A DNA stretch of 64,000 bases from Trifolium pratense (lineage: Eukaryota > Streptophyta > Magnoliopsida > Fabales > Fabaceae). The position numbers and the translations under genes were made by a program. Position 1 is the first letter of the stretch. The number at the start of each line of letters is the position of its first letter. Shown in pieces: positions 9,813 to 20,512 of this stretch. The DNA lies in assembly GCF_020283565.1 (NCBI RefSeq), contig NC_060060.1:65457257-65521256 (forward strand), given 5' to 3'. Below the pieces are notes generated by a model. The model had not been told where the DNA came from. It did no database searches and worked only from the letters and a program-made list of their open reading frames with translations.

Positions 9813-11805
9813 AAACTCTCTTTAGTCTTTTTGTCAAGTACTAGCTATTAGAATTTCATCTTTTTAAAATGAATAAGTGAAAGTATCACATTTTTTACCT
9901 TTCAGATATATTAAATAACTGATGTAACTTATCTACGTTATAGATAAAATACATTAACTATTTAATGTAATTAAAATATAATATTTTTTTTTCGAACTAG
10001 ATGTAATTTTTATTTTTTTCAAAGAGTGATTCACCATCAGTCCCTTTCTATGTAGACAGCACTTTCCCCTCTCTCTCTCCCTCTCATTGAGCAACTGATT
10101 TGCAGACAAAAACACGTGAGCTAACTTCCCCAATATCCACACCACACCTTGGACCTTTCTCTAACTTATTGCATGTTTGTTTCAGATTTTTTGAAATTCT
10201 TTTTTATTGTTCTTCAAAAAAAAATATTTTATTTTTGTTTGTTTCAGATTTTTTCAAAAAATATTTTAGTAAATTTTTTTTTTCATCAAAATGAAAATTT
10301 ATTTTCAATAGCTTTTATCAAAATTTATTTTTTTATTATTCATCATTTTTCACCATCTTAAAAAAATAGATTTTAATGATTGTAAACAAACGGCAAATAT
10401 CTTTATATTTTTTTTCAAAATCTCTGCAAAAAAAATAATTTTCTTGAAAATGATTTTCTTCACAATTTTTTTTTTTTAAAATCTCAAACAAAACATGTCC
10501 TTAATCTCAAGTCTCAACATCCCGTCCAACTCATGTATTATACTAATCAACATTTATCATTTAATATCTTGTGTACGCAACATCAGAAGAAACCTTTATA
10601 AGCGATATCCATCGTTAGTTGGTTGGTTCAACTATGATTGAAAGAGGTTGAAATTACTTAATGTCAGAATTGATTCCCGAACCAGATTAAATCGGTGGTA
10701 AAAGTAAAAAAAAAAAACTTTATAAACAATATTTTTGTTATCAAATAATATAGTGGTTAATATTCCACCTTAAGCTGAACATATAAAATTTTTAAGATTT
10801 AAACTTTTCGACTTCTATATATATAGGGTATGGGTTGTCTCCGGTGAAATTTTCACTGGATTCCCTTATGTGTGCATCTATGCCCTCAATTATCTTTTTT
10901 TGGTTGACCAACTTGTAAAAAAAAAAAAAATGGATGATCAGAATTTCATGGGAGAGAAAATTAATGGGAGACGATCAATCCCATATATATATATATATAT
11001 ACATAGACGATTGGTTAACCGGCTAAGCAATGTAAAGAATATAAGTGATATTTGTTATATATTCCACAAAATCATATATTATAGAAGAATATAAGTGATA
11101 TATTCAACCGAACTCAAATTATCGGAAACTTCTTCTCAAATAATATTCAATGTTTCATACTATAAAGCACGCAATAAATTAATTTCAACGAATTCTTAAT
11201 AAATTATGATTCTTCTGCTTTTGTTGGTATGTGACATTGTTAATTTAGATCAAACAAATGTAAGCACGTGGGGAGAAGTTAGTTTCAAAAATGTGTCACT
11301 ACTAATTAATCATTATTTTTTAATTAAACTATACTACTTATTTTATTTTATTTTGACAAGAACTATACTATCACTATTTTTACATGCACTATTACACGCG
11401 TCTGGATCAACTTATACGTACGTGTGTGTCACATATAAATATAAATAAATAATAATATGAAGTGAATTTATTTTAATAAAATTGGTAGAAGTCCCAAAAA
11501 TGAAGCTACCATAGAAATCTAAAAATAATTAAGGGGAAATTTTTAATAGAATTTGGAACAAGGTATATATATTCTATGATATGATGATATATAATATAAA
11601 AATATAAAAATACATACAACAGGAAAAAAAATGCAAAAAAGTAATTATCATTAGCAGTTACTATAATTTTCTACAGTATTATATAGCTAATTAACTAATT
11701 ACAACGTACGTACGTTTCCCTAGCTTAATTAGCTAGACGTATCAATCCCTCAACCAAAAAAATACAATGATTGTAGGGAGAAAATACTACATGTATTTAA
11801 TTTCT
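9813..11805. other. Intergenic downstream of the HD-Zip gene
   Basis: AT-rich DNA with long T and A runs. It contains one copy of a dispersed repeat (10826-10985) and a TA-rich run near 10984-11000. The part from about 11460 to 11805 probably includes the 3' untranslated region of the minus-strand HD-Zip gene. No gene seen. Confidence 0.5.
10826..10985. repeat. Dispersed repeat, copy 1
   Basis: About 160 bp that matches 33964-34119 closely. It runs from GGGTTGTCTCC through GTGAAATTTTCACTGGATTCC and GTGTGCATCTATGCCCTCAAT to CATGGGAGAGAAAAT. It contains a short palindrome, GTGAAATTTTCAC. The second copy sits inside a BCAT intron, so this is an interspersed repeat, probably a small non-autonomous element. 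I cannot place termini. Confidence 0.75.
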
Positions 11806-13312
11806 TTAACAAGCTGCGGAAGGATTATTGAAAGGATTATAGAAGTGAGTATTGGGAGCCATGGTGAAGGCAGTGATCTTCTTATTCGAACCGCCACCAT
11901 CCGCGACGCGGCCGAGCCGGTCGCAAGAGGGGCACATGGAGAGTGTAGCTGCAGGCATGGGCATGTATAAAGGTTGTGCTTGCTTCAATGATTTCAGCTC
12001 TTGTAACTCTTTCTTTAATCTCCTATTTTCGTCCGTTAACGTTTCACAACATTTCTTCAAAAATTCGCAATCAACCTCCGTTTGTTTCAGCTTTGTTCTG
12101 CAATATCCAAACCAAAATCTTGTTTAATAGTCTCTTTGTAAATTATTTTACAGATACATCCGATTAAATCATGACATGTAGACATTTGAAGCAATATTTT
12201 ATGTACAAATCTATAAAAGCAACACTAAGATATGATTTCATTAGATATGTGTAAAAATATTTTACACTGTCGGTGTATAGTAATTAATCCCTTAATGATT
12301 ATATGGGTATTTTTTGCGCATATAATCTAAAAATATTTACATTTAAAATTTCAGATTAGTTGCAAGAGTTTTTTTTTTTGTTACAGTCGTAAAGAGTTTA
12401 ATCTTAATATACAAAATCTATAAATGTAAAATGATATATTAATTAATTAATAAAATTTCTACCTTTTCCAATATTTTTTTTAAAAAAATCTCAATATAAA
12501 AATTAATGGAACCGCTGATTTTTTATATTTAAATAAAAAAAATTGTCCTCTTCGCATAGCTCAGTTAGAAATATCACATATAATATACAAGGACCGGATT
12601 TAAACCTAATACTCTACTTATTCACCTTAATTAAAAAGTTAAAATTATAGTCACTAAATTATTTTAAAAGAAAAAAGTTGAATACCTTGCTCTCCGATTC
12701 TGGAACCACACTTCAACTTGTCGAGGCCTTAGATTCAACTGCTTTGCTAAAGCTTGTTTTTCTTTCTGAAAATCCAATAGAAAAGAAGAAGAATATTATT
12801 AATAACAAATTAATTAAATTGATATATTACTCACTGATAATTAATTTATTAGATGCTAGAAAATAAGGAGAAGGATATATAATTACCGGATTAAGAGTGC
12901 TTTGCAATTTGAAGCTTTCTTCCAAAAGTAAAGATTGTTCTTTGGTAAGCCTAAGTTTCTTTCTAGCATTAGTAGCATCTTCATCTTCATCACTAACTCT
13001 TGAAGAAACTCTCTCTTCTTCTACCTCTTGATCTTCTTCTTCCTCTCTTTCTCTCTTCACTTGCAAGACTCTCCCATTTGAGAAAGATGAAACAACAACA
13101 CTATGAGGTGAAGAAGTTTGGTTAATTCTATGGATGTTAGGACTCTCTGGGGAGAGTCCTAACGTTAAGGATGGCTCGGTGGAGGAATAGGGATTCTTTA
13201 CGGTGGTGGTGGTGGTGGTGGTGGTGGTGGTGGTTATTTGTTTTGGAGTAGTAGAAGTATTCAAAGATAAGCCTAGAACAAGATGAAGGGAATTTTGATC
13301 ATTAAACCCCAT
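11806..13312 (-). CDS. HAT22: HD-Zip class II transcription factor, HAT22/HAT9-like
   Basis: Three exons: 12887-13312, 12686-12765 and 11806-12097, all with GT-AG junctions and in phase, giving 265 aa. Residues 9-17 hold a leucine-rich EAR-type repression motif (LxLxL), followed by a run of 11 Thr. The homeodomain spans about 116-175, including helix 3 WFQNRRAR. The leucine zipper has heptad leucines at 182, 189, 196 and 203. CPSCD at 224-228 is the class II redox-type motif, usually CPSCE. The C-terminus [12 protein letters not shown] and an [10 protein letters not shown] segment before the homeodomain are as in Arabidopsis HAT22. Family role: nuclear DNA binding at CAATNATTG-type sites, mostly as a repressor in shade, auxin or ABA/drought responses. 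The start gives the family N-terminus MGF; the open frame upstream to 13453 is leader. Symbol given by similarity only. Confidence 0.95.
13200..13237 (-). repeat. Coding (ACC)n microsatellite, poly-Thr tract
   Basis: A run of GGT on the plus strand (ACC on the coding strand) inside exon 1 of the HD-Zip gene encodes 11 consecutive Thr near residues 27-37, between the EAR motif and the homeodomain. Copy number is likely to vary between accessions. Confidence 0.9.
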
Positions 13313-13585
13313 TTGATAATTGAGAAAAAAAAAATAACTATGAAGGAGGTGTTTTAAGGTTGAAATGTTTTGTATGAAAAAATGGATATAAGGTATGGTT
13401 TTAAAGAGAGGGGGGAGGTGGAGAATGAGTACAAGACTTTTCTGTGGGGGCATTGGGTGGGTGAGTGGGTGGGTGGTTATGATTATTATTAATCATAATA
13501 ATAATAATCATAATAATAATCAAAGGGAGGAATAAGTAGGGAAATAATAATGAAGAAAAGTCTTTTCTATATTCTTATACAAAGG
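13313..13585 (-). promoter_or_regulatory. Upstream/5' leader region of the HD-Zip gene
   Basis: Read on the minus strand, GTATAAGAATATAG at about 13570-13583 is a TATA-like candidate, roughly 260 bp before the ATG. Between them lie a pyrimidine-rich leader and an imperfect ATT/AAT repeat (about 13478-13521). Tentative. Confidence 0.35.
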
Positions 13586-16272
13586 TTGACCATTTGAAAA
13601 TCTATCACTAGTGTTACTATTGTGACATTATTATACTCCATCATTCCCATGATAATTGATAGTAATTCCATGTTTACTAAGAAAATATCATGATAAATAA
13701 AATTAAGAGAACGTTAATTTTACTCAATTATCTTTATTAATCATCATTGATATACTTTTATTATTATAAATATAAAATATCACACTTATATATTATGGAA
13801 AGTTATTGTTCCCACAATACATGTCACACTTATTTATCTTACACATATATGAAAAAAAAAATATAAAAGAATAAATAAATAAATAAATAGCAAGTTTATG
13901 AAATTATCGTAATTACTTAAGTGATGTAGTATTCATAAATTTTATTATAAAAATTCAATATAATTAATTATAATGACTTTATAGTGTGTATAACTAAAAA
14001 TGAAAAAAAAAATTATATTAAAAAAATTATTTTTAAAAGTAAATGTTACACTTATTATAGAATTGAGGTAGTAATTATTTTATTTGAAAGAATTGAGGTA
14101 GTGATTATAATAAGAGAAAACTTGGAAAATGCTCTGTTTTTTTTTTCAGTAATAGGAAAATGCTCTCTATATAGCTATTTCCCCTCACTCACATTGTACC
14201 CATTATTACTACCACACTTTCTTAAGTAGTAGCTTCACTTAACATTAATTGTACCAATTATTGCCCTCCTTTACTTGTGTCACTGCTACTTTAATCCTTC
14301 TAGGCTTTGTATTTATGGACTTTGTAATATATCATTGAATACTTTATTAATTTAATAGATGAGATGAGTAGCTTAATTCGTTGAAGAGTTAAGCGTTAAA
14401 GGTATTGGAGGTCTATAATTCAAGTTATAGCAAAGGTAAAAAAATTAATATAATAATTAATATACTAACAATTTAATTTTTATTTAACAAATTGTTAATT
14501 TAATATATAGTTAAATATTGGTCTGTTAGATTTGTCTAATATGAACCTTTGTTAAAGATTGGATTTTGTAATGATAAAATTAAAAATATTATGAACTAAA
14601 TAAATCAATTTTTTTTTTGAAAAGGCAAAAATGGCATTAGAAGCATCAAATATTCTAAAAGTGAGTTGCTTTTTTTTTTTTATAAAAATAACCAAAGAAA
14701 ATAATTTTTACATTTGCCCTAAACTAAAATACATCAAATATTTAATAAACCTAAAGTGTGAGTTGATTTTTTTTATAAAAATAACCAAACAGAATAATTT
14801 TTACATTTGCTTCTTTAATATAAGCTTTATTATTCTCCTAGTATCCATTTTCCTCAACAAAAAAAAAAAAAAAAACCATCTAGCTATATGCATTAACTTG
14901 GGTCATAAAATATCTATCTATATCTATATGCATTAACTCATCCAAACATTGCTTCATAAGTTATTTCCGAAAATAAATATAGCAATAAAAAAAATCAAAA
15001 GCATGATTAGAAATAGGTGTATACATAAATGTAAACATGTGTGTTTGTGACAAAGTTATGTAACAAACCCACATGCCCTGTCTCCCACTCCATACATGTC
15101 TGATTGAACTAGCTAGTTAGAGATGGGTGTCATGTCACTTTGCTTACCAATATATTGCATTACTTTTCTAATGAATAATGTGGAAATTGAGGGATGGTGT
15201 TATTATTATTGGACATTTTAATTTCTTCTAGCTTATTATGAAGATGTGTAGGATTAGAAAGTGATGTGCACTGTTTGTTTGTTTTCAATAGGAAATATGA
15301 TTAAAGAAAGTAGGTGCAACACACAATTGGAGTTTCAATGAGTTATAATGGTGCCAGAATATGATTTATCAACAAGAATTCGGATCTTTGCTTAACTAGA
15401 AAGTTGATGTGGAGTGTTTGGGACCTACGTAATTTTGTATTAGTACTATATCTCTATAAGAAGTTCAAATAATGCATTGCATGTCGGCTATGTTAAGCCA
15501 AAGTTAGGTATGTCACTCATACTTAATGATAAACCTAAAATAATTTATCAGCAACAAATAATTATATACAAGAGGACATCAAGATATCATTGTGGCTTAA
15601 ATCTTTTGAATCCATTGTGCAATTAAGAGATTTTTTATGAAAGTATCTAACTGAATTTATTGAAAGATTAATTTGTTTTTTTTTTGTTTTTTCTCTATGG
15701 TGGAGACACTTAACATGAATATGATAAAAATTGTAGAAATAGTTTAAATAAAGTATAGTATAATATTAATTAATGTTTGCTTCTATAGTAAGATATCATA
15801 TATCATCATTAATATAAAATACTTTATATTTTACTTTTAAGAAAAAAATAATTTTACATTGATAGATCACATAAATTAAACTCTAACTCAAAATAGTTTT
15901 CTTAAGAATGTGGTTGATCTTCTAAAATATAATGAACTGGATGGGACAACTCCAGTTATATTGTGTAATTGTCTTTGATCGTAAAATTATTTTAACGACT
16001 GAGCAAATTAGGAGGCAAAGGGACAAAATACAAACATAAAAATTGTTCAATCATAAAAGTTTGTCATGTTCTATTCTACTATGTATTGTGGTGTTCTATC
16101 GAATACTTATTTTTCAATAAATCAAATACAACCTAAAATAAAACATTAAAAATGATATAATACTTGAGTTGCTTCAATTCTCAACCACTTGGTGTCCCAA
16201 CTTATACGTACGTGTACGTTTATGAATTATTTGTCCCATTTGATAAAACAAATTGTTTGTTAATGAATTTAA
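13586..16272. other. Intergenic, nothing identified
   Basis: About 2.7 kb of very AT-rich DNA upstream of the HD-Zip gene. A local direct repeat about 98 bp apart occurs at 14660-14815 (GTGAGTTG...TTTTTATAAAAATAACCAAA...AATAATTTTTACATTTGC). No gene supported; possible upstream regulatory sequence cannot be judged from a single genome. Confidence 0.5.
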
Positions 16273-16279
16273 CTAGCAG

Positions 16280-16305
16280 GACACCCGTGCGTCCGCACGG
16301 GTGTC
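16280..16305 (-). other. Helitron 3'-terminal hairpin
   Basis: A perfect 12-bp GC-rich stem with a 2-nt loop in otherwise AT-rich DNA, 3 nt from CTAG on the minus strand. In Helitrons the subterminal hairpin acts as the termination signal of rolling-circle transposition. The gap to CTAG is shorter than the 10 or so bases usually quoted. Confidence 0.75.
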
Positions 16306-16340
16306 GCGGCGTTGTCGCTCCTCACTTGGTAAGATGAAAG

Positions 16341-17770
16341 GATATAATATTTGGTAAAAAAAATAGAAAAAGAACAATGGTAAAACCATCACAAAAAAAC
16401 TTTAGGTCTCCGTATTAATTTTGGAATATAAATATAGATAATGTAGAAATTATGAAGAAAAAAAATAGGCTGTCTTATTAATATATTAGTAAAAACATAG
16501 GTGTTGAAAAATCACAAAAAAAACTTATGTCCATGTATTAATATATGAGTATAAATATAGTCCCGTAAAAATTATTAAAAAATAGGCAATCATATTAAAA
16601 TGTTAGTGAAAATATAGGATAGGTCTCGCAACAGTCATCAAAATAATTAGGTCATCGTATTAAATATGAGTATAACCAGAAAAATTGTAAAAAAAAATAG
16701 ACAACGTAATTTTTATTTTATTTTTGTTTCAAACAACTTAATTAATATATAATTAAAAGTATAAGTCCCGTAGAAACCACACAAACAAAAAAGTTTCCAT
16801 ATTAATATATGAGTTTAAATATAGGTCCCGCAGATGTTATAAAAGAATGGGCAAACTTATTAATATGAGTAAAACACATAGGTCCCCATGTACCAAAAAA
16901 AAAAACACATAGGTCCCCAGAAATCACACAAAAGATTAGGATCTCGTATTAATATATAATTATAAATATAGGTCTAAAAAATAGTAAAAAATTGAAAACT
17001 TCACTTAATAACATAAAATAGTAATTTATTGGGAAGTAGATTAAAAGATTAAAAAAATAGAAAGATATAATATTTGGTAAAAAAAATAGAAAAAGAACAA
17101 TGGTAAAACTATCACAAAAAAACCTTATGTCTCCGTATTAATATTTGAATATAAATGATAATGTAGAAATTATGGAAAAATAGGTTACCTCATTAATATA
17201 TTAGTAAAAACATAGGCCTTGTAAAAACCACCAAAAAATTAGGTCCCTGTATTAAATATATGAGTATAAATATATCCTTTTAAAATTATTAAAAAATAGG
17301 TAACCTTGTTAATATGTTAGTGAAAATATAGGTCTCACAAAAATCATCAAAATAATTAGGTCACCGTATTAAATATCAGTATAATCCGTAAAATTGTAAA
17401 ACAAAATAGGCAACTTAATTAATATATAAATAAAAGTATAAGCTCCGTAGAAATCACAAAAAAAAAGTTTCTATATTACTATATGAGTATTTTATAGGTT
17501 CCGTATATGTTATAAAAGAACGGACAAACGTATTAATCGTATTAATGAGTAAAAAACATAGGTCCCGCATAAACCACGCAGAAGATCAGGTTATCGTATA
17601 TTAATATATGAGTATAAATATAAGTTCACAAAAAATAGTTAAAAAATGTAAATTTTATTAATAAGAGTAAAAACATAGGCCCTGCGTACGTGTATGATAT
17701 AAACTGTTGTTGTTTTGTTTGGCACACCTTGTGCCAATCAGGACTCATTATTAATAATAAAATTCATTTT
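16341..17770. repeat. About 723-bp imperfect tandem duplication inside the Helitron-like region
   Basis: GATATAATATTTGGTAAAAA at 16341 recurs at 17064, and the following words stay in the same order through both copies (AGAACAATGGTAAAAC, CTCCGTATTAAT, TAGGTC...AATCATCAAAATAATTAGGTCACCGTATTAAATAT). A further partial, shuffled copy continues past 17800 and again at 19290-19500. It points to repeated internal duplication of the element. Confidence 0.7.
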
Positions 17771-17790
17771 AGTTTGTTCAAAAAAAAAAC
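17695..17790 (+). repeat. LINE-like 3' tail fragment
   Basis: A stretch with TTCATTTTAGTTTGTTCAAAAAAAAA resembles the A-rich 3' end of plant LINEs and interrupts the repeat words of the Helitron-like region. Too short to be certain. Confidence 0.3.
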
Positions 17791-18216
17791 ACAAGCACCG
17801 CAGAAATCACACAAAAGATTATATCTTCTGTTAATGCATGAGTATAAATATATGTCAAGAATGAGCAACCTTATTAATATATTAATAAAAAAAAATATAT
17901 GGCTCGTAAAAATGAACAAAATAATTAGGTCCTTGTATTAATATTTGATCTAGTATAACCCGTAAAATTATAAAAAAATAAACAACTTTATTAATATATG
18001 ATTAAAATTATAAGTCTCGTACAAATAAAAAAAAAGGTTATCTTATTAATTGATGAGTATAAATATATATAATCCTACATAAATTATTAAAGAACATGAA
18101 ATCTTATTAATAAGAGGAAAAACATATGCCACTTTTTGCTTTTTCATAGCCGCCCCACAACAACAACATAGTAAACCCTACTTTTTGCTTTTTATTCTTG
18201 TTCATCTTTCAAAGAG

Positions 18217-18256
18217 GGGTGATTTTGGATCAATTTTGATCTAAAATCACCCCTTT
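18217..18256. other. Short perfect-arm hairpin
   Basis: GGGGTGATTTT...GATC-AATTTT-GATC...AAAATCACCCC forms a stem of about 16 bp with a short loop. It lies just left of the MULE foldback, within sequence resembling a transcribed leader. Could be part of captured sequence in the Helitron-like element. Function unknown. Confidence 0.5.
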
Positions 18257-18285
18257 TTGATTGTTTTATATTTTTTTTATTTAAA

Positions 18286-19014
18286 GGCTTTAATGCAGTT
18301 TTTGTCCCCCTATTTTCAATTTCTTGAAGTTTTGATCCCTCTATTTTAAAAACCAACTTTTTGGTCCCCCTATTTTAATTTTTCTTGAGTTTTGATCCCC
18401 ACTCCATTTTAGGGTCAATTTTGATGACATGTCAAGGTCATTAATGACATGACATTGCACACTTGGCAAAAACATTATTTATGTCATCAATTTGGTATTT
18501 ATCTTGTTTTCTGGATTAATGTTTGTTCTTCATTTATTTTCTGTAACTCAATATTAAAAATATGATCTTCCACTCTTTGGGTTTTCTGGTTTGTTGTTGT
18601 GGATGAAACTTATTTTGAAGGAAGGGTTAATAGTAATGGAGTGAATGATGGTGTTGATATAAACATATGACGAAGGATGGCGATGGCGTTGAAGATATGA
18701 TTAAAGAGAGGGATAAAAATTATCAATCACTAATTAATATATTTAACTTTTTTTTATAGATTCTTTTAATTTTCTTAATATTTAAAATATATTTATTGAA
18801 ATGGAAGAAAAAGTTTAATGACATGAATATTGTTTTGGCCAAGTATGTCATGTCATTAATAATCTTGACATGTTATCAAAATTGACCATAAAATGGAGTG
18901 GGGGACCAAAACTCAAGAAAAATTAAAATAGTGGGACTAAAAAGTTAGTTTTTAAAATAGGGGATCAAAACTTCAAAAAATTGAAAATAGGGGGACCAAA
19001 ACTCCATTTAAGCC
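18286..19014. mobile_element. MULE-type foldback element with 9-bp target duplication
   Basis: Long inverted arms start GGCTTTAATGCAG and GGCTTAAATGGAG (from each end) and continue through TTTTGGTCCCCCTATTTT-type words to a centre containing GACATGTCAAGGTCATTAATGACATG. Perfect 9-bp direct repeats TTATTTAAA flank it at 18277-18285 and 19015-19023. It is 729 bp long and non-coding. It is inserted within the Helitron-like region, so it is younger than that element. Confidence 0.85.
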
Positions 19015-19559
19015 TTATTTAAATAAGTGATTTTTCACACATTCTTATGTTTCATTTGAGTTTTCTTTTGTTGTTCTTGTCTGATGTTGTTTTAATCCCG
19101 TCTTAGTGCAGAGTTTTTTGTCTTGAGTTCGCGTCTTGGTACGGTGTCCGGTTAATTCCGTTGTAGTACAATGTTTGTTTTGTTCAGATTTGCAGATTTG
19201 CTCCGATTCAGATTCAGTGCAGATTCACACGTACTCTACTTACTTGAATAAATGAATATTGTTTCTTGTTAGTCTAAAAAAAAAGAAAAACATAGGTCCC
19301 GTAGAATTCACACGAAAGATTATGTCCCCATATTAATATATGACTATAACTCGTAAAATTATAAAAAAATAAAATAAACAACTTTACTAATATATGAGTA
19401 AAAATATAAGACCCGTAGATATATCCATAAAAATTAGGTTCCCGTATTAATTTGAATATAACCCGTAAAATTATTTAAAAAAAATAGGCAACATAATATT
19501 TTAGTCCTTTTTTTTCCCCAATAATTTTCTTCCGCATAGAAAAATCTCATAAGAACGAA

Positions 19560-19712
19560 AGTCATATCTTTCTTATTATATCTTTCTTGTGTGATTTGTT
19601 TATGGTTTTGTTTCTCTGACTCTTTGTAAACTTTTGTAGTTTACCTCGGTACGTCTTGTGTTGGGGAGGTTTTCTATGTTACTATATCTCATTTTGGTTT
19701 GTTAAAAAAAAT
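19560..19712 (+). repeat. LINE-like 3' tail
   Basis: TACCTCGGTACGTCTTGTG...GAGGTTTTCTATGTTACTATATCTCATTTTGGTTTGTTAAAAAAAA has the layout of the 3' untranslated end and A-tail of a plant LINE. No coding sequence upstream is visible, so this would be a heavily 5'-truncated insertion. Confidence 0.4.
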
Positions 19713-20317
19713 ATTAGTCCTTATATCAAAAACAAAAAATCTTTAAAAAAAAAAAATTTCTAAAAAATGTCATTTATTTTTCAACTATTTTCAACTTTGT
19801 ATTTAATTTTTACTGTTTTTTTTAAGCTAAATGTACCATTCACGCGCAACTGTAGAGAATAATTCTCTTGAGGTAACTGACAATTTTTATTGTTTTTGTC
19901 TCACCATTTTTTTACGGGAGTTTTTCAGTTTTTCTCCCACCATATTCTTGTATTAAATTAATTAAATTTATTGAGTTGAACTACAAATTGAAAATTAACT
20001 TAATTAAATATTGGATTGAAGTCCATAAATAGTGAATCTAAAATAACGAAACATAAACAATAAATGATAAAATTACACTAAAGAAATGGTTGGACTCAAA
20101 TAAAATATCATAAATAAATGGAAACAACACCATGTACCTCTATATTGTAAAAAAAAAAACCATACATTTGTTGTCTTATTTGGTATAATGCACTTATGAC
20201 GTTGAAATAAAGAATTTCATTGAATCTCTCATTTTATTTGTACATGAATTTTACTCTCTTATTATAAAAATAAATACTCTCTTATATTGGTTCCAAAAAT
20301 ATAACAAATTAATTCAT

Positions 20318-20385
20318 ATGACTTAGTGGTAAATCTAATAAGAAGTGTAACTAAAAGGTTAAGGGTTCGATTCCTACTAAGAAAT
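20318..20385 (+). repeat. tRNA-related SINE-like fragment
   Basis: GACTTAGTGGTAAAT (A-box-like) is followed about 40 bp later by GGGTTCGATTCC (B-box-like), then AT-rich sequence. The acceptor arms do not pair as in a tRNA, so it is called a repeat. Confidence 0.35.
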
Positions 20386-20512
20386 TTTTTAGCATTTTTC
20401 TACTAACTTTTTTTAATAAAGACACAAAATAACCCTGAATTGATTATGTGTCAAAAAATGAAAAGGGGCAAATTAGGAATTTCATATGTACCTTATTTTC
20501 TTATATAGTAGA

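Larger units (their letters stand above)
16273..20512 (-). mobile_element. Helitron-like element, non-autonomous, with nested insertions
   Basis: Read on the minus strand the right end is ...GACACCCGTGCG-TC loop-CGCACGGGTGTC-CTG-CTAG followed by T. That is a perfect 12-bp stem just before CTAG, as in a Helitron 3' terminus. The left end on that strand is TCTACTATATAAGAAAATAAGG at 20512, like many plant Helitron 5' ends, although the preceding base is T rather than the expected A. The inside is AT-rich, with repeated GTATTAATATATGAGTATAA and TAGGTCCCGTA words and no Rep/helicase gene. It is interrupted by a MULE foldback at 18286-19014 and LINE-like tails. The 3' end is well supported and the 5' end is an inference. 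Confidence 0.55.

Noticed and set aside
20318..20385. tRNA gene
   Set aside because: B-box is good, but acceptor and anticodon arms do not form.
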